Notes under the pieces: model-generated | Database searches by the model: none | Told to the model about the DNA's origin: nothing | The model's input: the letters and a program-made list of their open reading frames with translations, nothing else | Made by a program: the position numbers and the translations under genes | From: Acidisoma sp965199065 | GTDB taxonomy: Bacteria > Pseudomonadota > Alphaproteobacteria > Acetobacterales > Acetobacteraceae | NCBI RefSeq assembly: GCF_965199065.1 | Contig: NZ_CBDAQN010000001.1 | Coordinates: 62,001 to 126,000 of the forward strand | DNA length: 64,000 nt | Direction: 5' to 3' | Shown: positions 1-8,979 of the stretch, in pieces | How positions within the stretch are numbered: the stretch's first letter is position 1 | Layout: each line of letters starts with the position of its first letter

Positions 1-258
1 ATGGGCCGTGCGACCTTCCCGGTAACCGGGATCGACGGCTCGCCGGATATGGAAAACGCTCTGGAAGATCCCGCGATGGCCGAGATTGTCGGAACGGCCA
101 CCCAAAACCCATTCCTAATGGCGCGGATCGCGGTACATCTGGGCGACGAAATGCTGAACGGGCATAAGCCGGACAAGCCGCTGACCCTGATGCCGTCTGT
201 CCTGGTCACGCGCGACACCGTTAAGAGCTATAAGGGTTGGAACGTAGCGGAACACTAG
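1..258 (+). CDS. Sugar ABC transporter substrate-binding protein, C-terminal fragment
   Basis: This is the last 85 codons of a periplasmic sugar-binding protein of the ribose/xylose/rhamnose (Periplasmic_4) class; the rest lies left of the window. The segment FPVTGIDGSPDM followed by PFLMARIAVHLGDEMLNG, and an ending of the type VTRDTVKSYKGW, is the usual C-terminal lobe of these proteins, where a bound-sugar Asp sits in the GIDG turn. The ATG at base 1 is probably an internal Met, since the family is about 320 residues long. The sugar cannot be told from this piece. A GC-rich hairpin follows the stop, so this is probably the end of its transcript, with permease and ATPase genes upstream outside the window. 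Confidence 0.75.
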   Translation: MGRATFPVTGIDGSPDMENALEDPAMAEIVGTATQNPFLMARIAVHLGDEMLNGHKPDKPLTLMPSVLVTRDTVKSYKGWNVAEH

Positions 259-286
259 CTCGGCGGCGTCTTCAACTATGCATAAA

Positions 287-311
287 GGCGGGGCCGCGAC
301 GTGGCCCCGCC
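287..311 (+). terminator. GC-rich hairpin after the sugar-binding protein gene
   Basis: A perfect 9-bp inverted repeat (GGCGGGGCC / GGCCCCGCC) with a 7-base loop lies 28 bases after the stop codon at 256-258. There is no clear T-run after it, so it may stop transcription weakly or act as a 3' stabiliser. It ends 24 bases before the next start codon. Confidence 0.45.
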
Positions 312-334
312 GACATTGAAAAGAAGGAGTGACC

Positions 335-1390
335 ATGGAATATCGGCAACTCGGACGCTCGGGCCTAAAGGTGTCCGCCCTGACGCTTGGGACCATGACG
401 TTTGGCGGTAAAGGGCGGTTCGCCTTCGTCGGCAGAACCAACGCCGCGGATGCCAGCCGTATGGTCGACATGGCACTGGATGCCGGGGTCAACCTGCTTG
501 ACACCTCAGACATCTACTCGACCGGAGCCTCAGAGGAAATCCTGGGCCAAGCGATCAAGGGCAAGCGCGACAACGTGCTGATCGCGACCAAGGCGCGCTT
601 TCCAATGGGCGCTGGGCCGAACGATGCCGGCCTCTCACGACACCACCTCATCCGTGCCTGTGACGCCAGTCTCAGCCGCCTCGGCGTGGATCACATCGAC
701 CTCTACCAGGTGCATGAATGGGACGGGCTGACGCCTGTTGAGGAAACGATGGCTGCGCTGGACTCGTTGGTGACGTCTGGCAAGGTGCGCTACATCGGCG
801 TCTCGAACTTCTGTGGCTGGCAACTGATGAAAGCCTTGGGGGCAGCAGACCGCGCCGGGAGCGCCCGCTTCGTCAGCCAGCAGATCCATTACACGCTTGA
901 GGCGCGCGAGGCAGAATACGAGCTGGTGCCAATCTCGCTCGACCAGGGACTGGGCATTCTGGTCTGGAGCCCTCTTGCCGGTGGCTTGCTGTCAGGAAAG
1001 TATCGGCGTGGTCAGACCCCGGAGGAGGGCGGTCGCGATTTCGCCGGCTGGAAGGAGCCGCCCATCCGCGATGAGGCCCGGCTCTACGATATTATCGAGT
1101 TGCTAGTGAAGATCGGGGAGGAACACGGGACCTCAGCCGCAGAAGTTGCCCTGGCCTGGCTGTTGCGCAGACCGGCAGTGGCATCGATCGTGATCGGCGC
1201 CACAAATGAGGCGCAGCTTCAAACCAATCTGAAGTCAGTCGAGCTGAGCCTGACCGACGACGATATGGAGCGGTTGAATTCTGCCAGCAAGCTGCCGCTG
1301 CTTTATCCCTACTGGCATCAGGCTCTGACTGCCAGCGACCGGCTCGGCGCGGTGGATCTGTCGCTTCTGGCGCAGTATCTGCCTCTCTGA
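335..1390 (+). CDS. Aldo/keto reductase
   Basis: A 351-residue NADPH-dependent oxidoreductase of the aldo/keto reductase superfamily, a TIM barrel that reduces aldehydes and ketones, here of unknown substrate. The N-terminal GLKVSALTLGTMTFGG strand is typical. The catalytic tetrad is visible as Asp56 and Tyr61 (DTSDIY), Lys86 (LIATKAR) and His127 (YQVHEW). The C-terminal part has the usual cofactor segment (IVIGATNEAQLQTNL). I place the start at ATG 335 because AAGGAG lies at 324-329, five bases before it; a GTG two codons upstream would overlap that site. It sits between a sugar transporter tail and an SGNH hydrolase, so a role in sugar or glycoside metabolism is possible but unproven. Confidence 0.9.
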   Translation: MEYRQLGRSGLKVSALTLGTMTFGGKGRFAFVGRTNAADASRMVDMALDAGVNLLDTSDIYSTGASEEILGQAIKGKRDNVLIATKARFPMGAGPNDAGLSRHHLIRACDASLSRLGVDHIDLYQVHEWDGLTPVEETMAALDSLVTSGKVRYIGVSNFCGWQLMKALGAADRAGSARFVSQQIHYTLEAREAEYELVPISLDQGLGILVWSPLAGGLLSGKYRRGQTPEEGGRDFAGWKEPPIRDEARLYDIIELLVKIGEEHGTSAAEVALAWLLRRPAVASIVIGATNEAQLQTNLKSVELSLTDDDMERLNSASKLPLLYPYWHQALTASDRLGAVDLSLLAQYLPL

Positions 1391-1452
1391 GGCTCACGCG
1401 CCGGTCCGTCCGCCTCTGGCGCAGTGCGGGTGGAGGGTGAAACTCTGCCACT

Positions 1453-1488
1453 GATCATGAGCCGCTCGACGGCGCGCGGTTCATGATC
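1453..1488. repeat. Inverted repeat between the reductase and hydrolase genes
   Basis: GATCATGA at 1453-1460 pairs perfectly with TCATGATC at 1481-1488, and the stem can continue through a G-T pair into CCGC/GCGG, giving about 13 bp around an inner loop. It lies between the stop of the aldo/keto reductase (1390) and the SGNH hydrolase start (1518). It could be a terminator of the first gene or an operator for the second; no T-run is present. Confidence 0.4.
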
Positions 1489-1517
1489 GGGTATTTACTG
1501 CAACAGGAGATGCAACG

Positions 1518-2180
1518 ATGGTCCGTATCCTCTGCTACGGCGACAGCAACACCTGGGGTTGCGGCCCGACGCTGCAGCCGCCAGCCCCCCGCCATCCGCC
1601 CGAGAGCCGGTGGCCCCGCGTGTTGGGCGCGGAACTGGGGCCGCAGTGTGAAATCATCGAAGAGGGGCTGAACGCGCGGACGACGGATACGCCCGATCCG
1701 ATGCAGCCGGCGATCACAGGTGCCGGCGTGGATGGAGCGGCGTACCTGCCTGCCTGTCTCGCCAGCCATCTGCCGCTCGATTTTGTGGTCATCATGCTTG
1801 GAACCAATGACCTGAAGGCGCACTTCGATCGTTCGCCGCTGCGTATCGCGATGGGCGCAGGACGACTCGTTGATATCGCGCAACAGATCAACGGTGGCAT
1901 CGGCACGCCATATTCAAGCCCCAAGGTGCTGCTGATCTGCCCAGCGCCGCTAAGCGCCATGGAGTTCTTCGCGGACGAGTTCGCTGGCGGCCACGAGAAG
2001 TCGCGGGCGCTACCGTCCGCTTATGAGGCCGTGGCCAGGGCGGCTGGTGCATTATTCCTAGATGCAGGCACGGTCATAACTACGGATGGCCCGGACGGGC
2101 TCCATCTGTCAGCCGCCGCGCAAATCGCCTTGGGGAAGGCGGTCGCGACGGTTCTGCGCGGCCATGCTTCCTTGCCATGA
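1518..2180 (+). CDS. SGNH/GDSL-family hydrolase (arylesterase-like)
   Basis: A 220-residue serine esterase of the SGNH superfamily. Block I is CYGDSNTWG with nucleophile Ser10, block III is GTND at 95-98, and the acid/base pair is Asp193 and His196 in DGLHLS. The order and length match the small arylesterase / acyl-CoA thioesterase I-like group that acts on acetylated or aryl esters. I see no signal peptide, so it is probably cytoplasmic. ACAGGAG sits about eight bases before the ATG. It follows the aldo/keto reductase on the same strand with a 127-base gap containing an inverted repeat, so co-transcription is uncertain. The 266 bases after it hold nothing I can support. Confidence 0.85.
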   Translation: MVRILCYGDSNTWGCGPTLQPPAPRHPPESRWPRVLGAELGPQCEIIEEGLNARTTDTPDPMQPAITGAGVDGAAYLPACLASHLPLDFVVIMLGTNDLKAHFDRSPLRIAMGAGRLVDIAQQINGGIGTPYSSPKVLLICPAPLSAMEFFADEFAGGHEKSRALPSAYEAVARAAGALFLDAGTVITTDGPDGLHLSAAAQIALGKAVATVLRGHASLP

Positions 2181-2446
2181 ACAGGCCCTAGGGGATCGCC
2201 CCCGTGACCGCCAGATCTCCAGCGTCAATTCCGCCGCCATTGGCAAGTGGATGCCGACATCGAAAGGGCGGTCACTTCCCACGTTGAGCGCCCATCAGCG
2301 ACCAGTCGGCAGACGACCCAAGTCGGGCCACTCACGGGCCGATCCATCGCCCCGAAATCGGACATCCAAAGCATGCTTCGCTTCGTCTCGTTCCAGGTCT
2401 GTTCTCCCTGTAACGCCAGCGGCGCCCACGTGAAAAAGCTACGACT

Positions 2447-3448
2447 TTAGAGAGGGGTCCTCAACATCTCCCGTCTCGAGCGACTGCCTTCGGCATCCTG
2501 CGTGCCGAACCCGATCCCCCGTTCAATGATTGGATGACTCTCCAACTCGAAACGGGACCGTGCCGCATCCGCCAGGACTCGGGCGAAGGCATGCGCGGCG
2601 TCGCTGAGCGCTCGGCCAGCACGCACCATCACAAATTCAACACGTGGTAGTGGCGGCAGACCGTGGCCATCCGGAAGGGGCGCCACTCCGAGGAGCGCCA
2701 TGCCACGCGGACCAGCACAAACGCCGAGATGAGCTCCAAGCGCCATCTCCATGCCGGCGACGCCAATGCTCTCGAAGCGAATGATGCTGCTCCGGCCTGC
2801 AGCCCGCAGGCAATCGAGTATGGTGCTTCGTGTCGGGTTCGGCGGCAATGGCACCACAAGAGGGATCGGGTCGGCGACTGGCAGCCGGAGGCCGAGGCCC
2901 CCGAACCAAGCTAACTGATCGTGGAACAGAGGCTCTGCGTCCGGAAAGCGGTCGTAGCGACGCATGATGGCGAAGTCGACGGTCCGGTTGTCTATTGCTG
3001 CCGTGAGCGTCTCGTAGGTGCCGGACACGATCCGCAGTCGAACATGAGGGTGATCGAGCACAAAGAGCCTCAATACCGTCGGGAGCGCCGTGCGGCAGAA
3101 ATCTTCCGACATGGCGGTAGCCACCTCAACCCCGTCGTCCAGCCGGTCAAGCCTTTGCCTCAGGTCACTGGTCAGCCCGAGCATCGCACGCGCGTAGATG
3201 ATGACAGCTTCCCCGTCTGCGGTAAGTTCGGCACCGCGCCGCGTGCGCCGGAATAGCGGGCGGCCGACAAACTGCTCGATCCGCTTGACCTGTTGACTAA
3301 CCGAAGGCTGCGTCACGCCAAGCACTTGGGCGGCGTTGGCAAAACCTCGAGTTTCCGTGATGGCCAGCAACAGGCGAAGCAGACCAGGATCGACCAACCG
3401 CTCGATTCCATTCACGCTCCCGTTTGTCTCAAGAGGACCAACCCGCAT
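2447..3448 (-). CDS. LysR-family transcriptional regulator
   Basis: A 333-residue LysR-type regulator. The winged helix-turn-helix is at about residues 20-80 (LLRLLLAITETRGFANAA, then TQPSVSQQVKRIE), followed by the linker helix and a two-lobed effector-binding domain (about 105-300). The effector domain carries the common segments VDFAIMRRYDRF and RFESIGVAGMEMALGAHLGV. The C-terminal tail of about 30 residues is longer than usual. It converges on the SGNH hydrolase, and the nearest gene upstream in the divergent direction is the efflux operon about 1 kb away, behind a decayed zwf fragment. Its target and effector cannot be assigned from sequence. Confidence 0.88.
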   Translation of the reverse strand: MRVGPLETNGSVNGIERLVDPGLLRLLLAITETRGFANAAQVLGVTQPSVSQQVKRIEQFVGRPLFRRTRRGAELTADGEAVIIYARAMLGLTSDLRQRLDRLDDGVEVATAMSEDFCRTALPTVLRLFVLDHPHVRLRIVSGTYETLTAAIDNRTVDFAIMRRYDRFPDAEPLFHDQLAWFGGLGLRLPVADPIPLVVPLPPNPTRSTILDCLRAAGRSSIIRFESIGVAGMEMALGAHLGVCAGPRGMALLGVAPLPDGHGLPPLPRVEFVMVRAGRALSDAAHAFARVLADAARSRFELESHPIIERGIGFGTQDAEGSRSRREMLRTPL

Positions 3449-3757
3449 CGCCTGACGCTCCGCCTACAGATTTGGCCGGTCCGGTGGCCTTCTAACGGTG
3501 TCGCCTCTATTGAGGCCTGGAAGCAACTTCCCACTCATAGTCTGCCGCTCCTTGCTAGCTGCCCCTCTTTGGGCGCCGGATGAAATGACCGTGTAGAGCG
3601 GGTTCGCCTATGTCCCAAATGCGCCTCATCTACCGCTGAACAAGTGCATAAGTAGCGGAGCGATGATCGTTCCCCTACGTCGAAGCCATCGCACGGATCA
3701 GCCAGCTATAGAAGCGCTTGAACGCCAACGACGACGAGCACAATGGACACATGGCGC
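3449..3757. other. Non-coding stretch upstream of the LysR gene
   Basis: About 300 bases between the LysR start and a zwf remnant. Short open frames exist but none has a recognisable protein, ribosome-binding site or codon pattern. It presumably contains the LysR promoter, but I see no motif clear enough to name. Confidence 0.4.
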
Positions 3758-4232
3758 TCAATCCTCTGCGATCGAACCCCACTCGCGGCCGTCACGTTTC
3801 ACCAGGTCTTCAGGACCTTTGGGTTCGGTGCTGCCCGCCTTATAGAGCTCCGGCGCAGACCCCGTCGCGGCCCAACCCTGCAGCACCGGGTCGACCGTGG
3901 CCCAGGCCTCAATGTTGTCGGCGCGCTGAAACAACGTCGCATCACCGGATAGGCAGTCATAAATAATGTTCGTAACGAACATTCGGTTCCTGCTTGAACG
4001 CGTCTTCGTAGAGGAACGCCGTCGAGAAGCCGGACAAGTCAAGCTTCGCGCCTGTCGGCTCTTCCAATGCGCCGCATTGTTCGAAACCAGCGGTCTCCGC
4101 CGCTGTCACCTCTATGTAATCGATATACTCATGGCGCCAGATCGGCTCGACCTCTTCCGAAAAGCCTCGTCCGTTTGCTCTCGCGGCGTCAAGATGTCGC
4201 AGTGTCATCATTTGTTGAAGATCACCTAGCAT
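3758..4232 (-). pseudogene. Remnant of a second glucose-6-phosphate dehydrogenase gene
   Basis: Two adjacent minus-strand frames encode scrambled pieces of glucose-6-phosphate dehydrogenase. The upstream piece (about 4232-3960) has EPIWRHEYIDYIEVTAAET, then jumps to FSTAFLYEDAFKQEPN, which in an intact enzyme lies well over 100 residues further on. The reading frame then shifts near 3960-3985 and continues as IYDCLSGDATLFQRADNIEA to a final GREW near 3775. The gene is therefore 5'-truncated, internally deleted and frameshifted. It is not a copy of the intact zwf at 35332-36864: that protein reads FDCFIGDATLFQRADQLEA at the equivalent place. It probably represents a second zwf lost with its former neighbours. 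Confidence 0.85.
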
Positions 4233-4424
4233 AACTCAGAACTTATGGATTGCTGCACCCACGAGGCCGGTGGGAGAGGACACGGGCTTCTGAAGTCCGG
4301 GCGACGTGCCGAAGAAGGTGCCGCGCAGAGTAGTAACATAAGCACCGGCTTATATCTGATTGCAGTTGCGCTGAACATCGTGTTGCGACAGGCTTTCACC
4401 CAAGCCCACAACAATCTGGATTGG

Positions 4425-4436
4425 ACAACGCGTTGT
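4425..4436. promoter_or_regulatory. 12-bp palindrome at the efflux operon start (possible operator)
   Basis: ACAACGCGTTGT is a perfect 12-bp dyad four bases before the first codon of the MFS transporter. Palindromes at this position are often repressor sites for efflux operons. No TetR or MarR gene is adjacent, so the binding protein is unknown. Confidence 0.3.
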
Positions 4437-4440
4437 ATAT

Positions 4441-6060
4441 TTGCGTGAAGCGAACTCTTCGCGACGACCGCGAACGGTCAAAGACAAGGCGGATATAGCG
4501 TTGGATCTAGCATCGGTCGTCGCACTTGGCGGTATCATTATAGCCGCCATGTCCGTTGAGTTGAACGACGCGGTCACATCGGCGCTGCTACCGGAGATCA
4601 GCGGTGGTCTTGGCTTCGGGCATGACCCCGGCACGTGGTTCTCAAGTCTCTACGCCTCTGCTGAGGTCGTCGGCATGGCGGTTTCGCCTTGGTTTCTAGT
4701 GACAATCACGCTACGCCGTTGGTCCCTCTGCATCGTCGCGCTGAGCTGCATGTCCACGATCCTGATCCCCACCACGTCGAACCTTTCGCTGCTTTACGGA
4801 CTACGGGTTCTGCAGGGGTTGAGCGAAGGTTTGACAATTCCCCTCCTAATGACAACAGCACTCAGGGTTCTGAGCCCTTCCATCCGCCTTTATGGCCTCG
4901 CCGCCTATTCGTTGTCGGCGAGCTTCTTCCCCGCGCTGGCGACGGCTTTGGCGGCGCTCTGGGTCGGATCCGGTGACAGTGCACTTGGATGGCAATTTGC
5001 GTTCTATCAGACGATCCCGATCTCGGCGTTGGCGGCAGTCATGATCTGGTGGGGCATGCCCCAGGACGCTCCACAGTACAGCAGGATCAGAACCTTTAAC
5101 TGGAGCGGCGCACTTCTCGTGGTGCTCGCTTTCGGGTCCCTCAGCACGATGATGCTGCAGGGCGACCGGTTGGACTGGTTCAACTCTAACACGATCGTTG
5201 TGCTGGGGTGCCTTAGCGCGGTCGGGCTGCCGCTACTTCTGGTCAATGAGTGGTTTGCAGAAGCGCCTTTTCTGAAACTACAGCTGCTGGCACGGCGAAA
5301 CATCGCGTTTGGGCTGATTGGGTTGTTCACTTTTGTCATGGTCGGGGGAGTCGGATCAACAATACCGCTCCAGTATCTCGGCGAAGTCCGAGCTTTTTTG
5401 CCAGAGCAGTCGTACTCCGTGACGGCACTGCTGGCTGCCACTCAGCTTGTTTTTCTCCCGTTGATGGCTCTTCTTCTTAATGAAGAATGGATTGACGCTC
5501 GATGGATCAACCTGACCGGGCTCGGGTTTGTGCTTGCGGGTGCAGTTGGTGACAGCCTGCTGAGCGACGTATGGGACGACAGCCAATTCTATCTATGGCA
5601 AGTCCTGATCTCGCTCGGCGAGGCAATGGTTGTAATGTCTCTGCTCATGCTTGCGACGAACGCCGTCAAGCCGCCGGAGGCGGCGTTCGCCTCCTCGCTC
5701 ATCAATACGCCACGGGCGCTCGGTGACGTAGCGGCGACTTGGCTGGTCGAACTTGTCGCGCGCTGGCGCGGCGCGCTGCACTCTAGCCGTCTCACCGACC
5801 AGGCGGGACAGCAACGCTTCACCGTTCTCGATGGCGCAACCGCGCTGCCGAATGTCCCGGTTCCGTTCAACCCGGCTGGGATGCCGCGCGCCCCGGGGAG
5901 CCTTGCGGGGTTCGCGCAAACTGTCGGCCGACAGGCCGATATACTGACGCTCAGCGACACGTTCCTCGTGATGGCGGCGATCATCGCGGCGCTGATGGTG
6001 GTGGTGATCATACTACCCGTGCGCTCCCTGCCCCCGCGCATCGCGCTCGCTCGCCATTAG
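4441..6060 (+). CDS. MFS multidrug transporter, DHA2 / EmrB-like
   Basis: A 539-residue inner-membrane drug/H+ antiporter, first gene of a three-gene efflux operon. It has about 14 hydrophobic segments, as expected for the DHA2 group, starting with VVALGGIIIAAMSVELNDAV, and the family's early helix 'LYASAEVVGMAVSPW' then 'LRVLQGLSEGLTIPLL'. A long periplasmic loop lies before the last helix (about 450-510), as in EmrB. The start is a TTG with no strong ribosome site; an internal ATG at 4549 would cut into the first helix, so I keep TTG 4441. The adaptor gene follows after 9 bases with its own AGGAG. The substrate is unknown. Confidence 0.9.
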   Translation: MREANSSRRPRTVKDKADIALDLASVVALGGIIIAAMSVELNDAVTSALLPEISGGLGFGHDPGTWFSSLYASAEVVGMAVSPWFLVTITLRRWSLCIVALSCMSTILIPTTSNLSLLYGLRVLQGLSEGLTIPLLMTTALRVLSPSIRLYGLAAYSLSASFFPALATALAALWVGSGDSALGWQFAFYQTIPISALAAVMIWWGMPQDAPQYSRIRTFNWSGALLVVLAFGSLSTMMLQGDRLDWFNSNTIVVLGCLSAVGLPLLLVNEWFAEAPFLKLQLLARRNIAFGLIGLFTFVMVGGVGSTIPLQYLGEVRAFLPEQSYSVTALLAATQLVFLPLMALLLNEEWIDARWINLTGLGFVLAGAVGDSLLSDVWDDSQFYLWQVLISLGEAMVVMSLLMLATNAVKPPEAAFASSLINTPRALGDVAATWLVELVARWRGALHSSRLTDQAGQQRFTVLDGATALPNVPVPFNPAGMPRAPGSLAGFAQTVGRQADILTLSDTFLVMAAIIAALMVVVIILPVRSLPPRIALARH

Positions 6061-6069
6061 GAGCCTGTC

Positions 6070-7170
6070 TTGGCCGAAGTTGATGAGAAGCCGAAGCGGC
6101 GTTCGCGATGGCCATTCCTGTTCGCCGCCTTGGTGTTGTTCGGTTTCGTGGGAATTGTGCTTGCAATTGTGCTGACGCCGTCGCCGAACGTGTGGACCGA
6201 CGATGCCTATGTCGAGGTTCACACGACGGCGGTTGCACCGCAGATTGCGGGCCGTTTGGTCGCGGTCCCGGTCGACGACAACCAGACGGTGACGGCAGGC
6301 CAGTTGCTGGTCCAACTCGACGACCGTGACCAGCGCACGGCATTGGCGCAGGCAGAGGCAACGCTTGCCCGCGACCGTGCGCAGTTTGCCGACGCAATTG
6401 CGACTGTAGCACGTCAGCCTTCAATCATTTCGCAGCAGAGCGCGCATTCACTGTCGATAGAGGCCGAACTTGGCCTCGCTGTCGCTAACCGCGATCGCTA
6501 TCGCAATTTGGCACGAGCCGGGGCCGGGACCGTGCAAAGCCGACAGACGGCAGAGGCGACCGTGGCCCAGGAGCAGGCTGAGCTCGCGGGCGCACGCGCC
6601 TCCACAGCAGCGGCGCAGCACCAGCTCGACGTGCTGAGGGCGCAAGTGGACGCAGATCAAGCGACCATTGCCGCGGACGTGGCCGCGGTCCAGCAAGCGC
6701 AGCTCAATCTGTCGTATACCAGAGTTCTGGCCCCGCTCCGCGGTGCGGTCACCGAGAGAAGCGTCCAGGTCGGCGACTACGTGACGCCCGGCGGCACCGC
6801 GATGTTGCTGGTTCCGCTCGATCGTATCTACATTATCGCGAATTACCGCGAGGTCGCGCTGCGGCACGTGCTGCCCGGCCAGCACGTCAGCATCCACGTC
6901 GACGCCTACAACATCAGGCTTGATGGCGTGGTGCAGGGCGTCGCCCCCGCGACCGGCGCCATCTATTCGCCGGTTCCGTCAGAGAACGCTACCGGCAACT
7001 TCACCAAGATCGTCCAGCGCCTGCCTGTGAAGATCCTGGTTTCGCCCGGGCAAAAGCTCGCCGGACTTTTACTCGCTGGGTTCTCGGTCGAGACGACGAT
7101 CGATACCGGGCTTGCGGATGTGGTCGAGGCGCAGGAGCATAGCAGCGCCCGCGTGACGGGGGCCAATTGA
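6070..7170 (+). CDS. HlyD/EmrA-family periplasmic adaptor of the efflux pump
   Basis: A 366-residue membrane-fusion protein linking the MFS pump to the outer-membrane channel. One N-terminal membrane helix (about 14-36) is followed by the biotinyl-lipoyl half-motif TDDAYVEVHTTAVAPQIAGR, a long alpha-helical hairpin (about 90-210, rich in Ala, Gln and Glu), the second lipoyl half (TRVLAPLRGAVTERSVQVGD) and a beta-barrel domain. It begins with TTG; AGGAG at 6059-6063 overlaps the stop of the upstream gene and gives good spacing. The outer-membrane factor gene begins two bases after its stop, so the three are translated together. Confidence 0.92.
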   Translation: MAEVDEKPKRRSRWPFLFAALVLFGFVGIVLAIVLTPSPNVWTDDAYVEVHTTAVAPQIAGRLVAVPVDDNQTVTAGQLLVQLDDRDQRTALAQAEATLARDRAQFADAIATVARQPSIISQQSAHSLSIEAELGLAVANRDRYRNLARAGAGTVQSRQTAEATVAQEQAELAGARASTAAAQHQLDVLRAQVDADQATIAADVAAVQQAQLNLSYTRVLAPLRGAVTERSVQVGDYVTPGGTAMLLVPLDRIYIIANYREVALRHVLPGQHVSIHVDAYNIRLDGVVQGVAPATGAIYSPVPSENATGNFTKIVQRLPVKILVSPGQKLAGLLLAGFSVETTIDTGLADVVEAQEHSSARVTGAN

Positions 7171-7171
7171 G

Positions 7172-8731
7172 GTGAGGCGGCGACTTGCCCTCCTCGCGCT
7201 TGCAGCGCTTGCGGCTTCGGCGACGACCGGCTGCACGGTCGGGCCCGACTTCCATCCGCCCGCGGTCGCAAGCCCCGCAGAGTGGGGCGCAGAGCCGGGC
7301 GGCGTCGGCAGCGCCACCACGTCCGGACCGGTGGATCCGGCTTGGTGGAACAGCTTCGGCGACAGGGAGCTCTCCTCGCTGGTATCGCGGCTGGTGAGCC
7401 AGAACATCGACCTCCAGACTGCGGTCGAGCGGATCCGGCAGGCGGCCGACGAAACCGATGTCGCTCGATCGCAGGGGCTGCCGCAGGTGAACGGGAACTC
7501 GTCCTACACCCACGAGCGGCAAAGCCCGAACGGTTTCATCGCTCTGGTGCAGCCTTCGCCCGCGGCCTCATATGACTACGACATCTGGACCAATGGGCTG
7601 TCGGCGTCATGGGAGCTCGACCTCTTTGGGCGGGTGCGGCGTGCCGTGGAGGCGCGTCGAGCGGGCACGGTCGCGGCCGTCGAGGCGCGGCACGCCGTTG
7701 CACTCGCCTCGATCTCGACGCTGGCGCAGGACTACCTGCAGCTCCGTGGGACGCAGGCGCGACTGCGGATCGCACAGCGCAACCTCGTGGTCACGCAGAA
7801 AAACATGTCGCTGGTTGACGTTCAATTTGCGAACGGTGTCGGGACAACGCTCGCGGTCGCTCAGGCACGGGCGGAGGTGGCGACGGTAGCGGCGACGATC
7901 CCGCCACTCGTGACTACGGCAGCCGCGCTCGAAAATGCGATTGCGCTGCTGCTTGCGGAGCCGCCCCGGGCGCTCGAGGCGGAGCTTGATGCGCCGGCGC
8001 CAGCGGCGATCGTGCCGCCGACGGTGCCGATCGGTCTTCCGGCCGACCTGATCCGGCGTCGGCCGGACGTGCGCGAGGCGGAAGCGACCTTGCACGAGGC
8101 GACGGCGGAGACGGGCGTTGCACTCGCTGACTTCTACCCCGACGTAAGCCTGACTGGTAACTTCGAGCTGCAGGGCAGAAACGTCCTGAACGCGTTTTCG
8201 CTTCCTGACCGTGCGTTCGTGGCCGGCCCGGCAATCGACCTGCCGATCTTCGAAGGTGGCCGCCTGCGGGCCACGCTACGGCTGCGGCGCTCGCAGCAGC
8301 GAGAAGCGGCGGACGACTTCCGCAACACGGTGCTGCAGGCCTGGGGCGACGTGGACAACGCGCTAACCGCCTATGCGCAGGGCCAGCGACAGCGCGGGCT
8401 GACGGCAGAGGAGGTGCGGGACGATCAAGTCGCGCTGGACGCGGCGCGGGAAAGCTACTCACAGGGCGCCAGCGACTTTCTCAATATCGATGCGGCAGAA
8501 AACGCGCTGCTCGAGGCCGAGGACGCGCTGGCGGTCGCGGATACGGCGATCGCGACAGACCTCGTCGGGCTGTACAAGGCGCTTGGTGGCGGTTGGCAGG
8601 TGGCCGATCCGCCACAGGTCGAAAATCCGGTTTCAACGCTCGCAGCAGGGTCTGATTGTTCCGCGCGCCAACCGAAGCAGGTTTCTAGTGAGTTGGGTAT
8701 GACCGAGGCGGATGGCTCATGCAAAAGCTGA
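7172..8731 (+). CDS. NodT-type outer-membrane efflux lipoprotein (TolC-like)
   Basis: A 519-residue outer-membrane factor that forms the exit duct of the pump. Its signal peptide ends in a lipobox-like ATTGC at about residue 20, followed by TVGPDFHPP, the hallmark of the NodT family. Two OEP repeats follow (about 60-260 and 275-470) with the usual WWNSFGD, SWELDLFGRVRRAVEA and LIRRRPDVREAEATLH signatures. The start is GTG 7172, two bases after the adaptor stop. The last 40 or so residues after YKALGGGW are longer than typical and low in family signal. The 248 bases after the stop hold no supportable gene before the K+ channel. Confidence 0.92.
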   Translation: MRRRLALLALAALAASATTGCTVGPDFHPPAVASPAEWGAEPGGVGSATTSGPVDPAWWNSFGDRELSSLVSRLVSQNIDLQTAVERIRQAADETDVARSQGLPQVNGNSSYTHERQSPNGFIALVQPSPAASYDYDIWTNGLSASWELDLFGRVRRAVEARRAGTVAAVEARHAVALASISTLAQDYLQLRGTQARLRIAQRNLVVTQKNMSLVDVQFANGVGTTLAVAQARAEVATVAATIPPLVTTAAALENAIALLLAEPPRALEAELDAPAPAAIVPPTVPIGLPADLIRRRPDVREAEATLHEATAETGVALADFYPDVSLTGNFELQGRNVLNAFSLPDRAFVAGPAIDLPIFEGGRLRATLRLRRSQQREAADDFRNTVLQAWGDVDNALTAYAQGQRQRGLTAEEVRDDQVALDAARESYSQGASDFLNIDAAENALLEAEDALAVADTAIATDLVGLYKALGGGWQVADPPQVENPVSTLAAGSDCSARQPKQVSSELGMTEADGSCKS

Positions 8732-8979
8732 AAAAGGCAATGCGAGCGGAGTTACAGCAAGACCCTCTCTTCCCAGGCCTGTTCTGGCGACTATTCCTTC
8801 TGATGATAGAGCACAGGGCAGACGCACGGGCCGATCGCCCGCCAAGCAACAGCAATACCGATTCGTCTTCGGCCTCGCCCGATGTGCGCCCCGTCGCGCG
8901 GTTGCAACCACAAGGAGCACGAAACTACTCGGTCCGGCCTGAGTGCAACAAGCCACATAGTCCGAACCTCAAGCCTTAA

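Noticed and set aside
3758..4232. A functional small gene on either strand
   Set aside because: The protein pieces are out-of-order zwf fragments in two frames, which is decay, not a new gene.
8719..8979. An 86-codon frame between the outer-membrane factor and the K+ channel
   Set aside because: No ribosome site, composition like non-coding DNA, no recognisable family.
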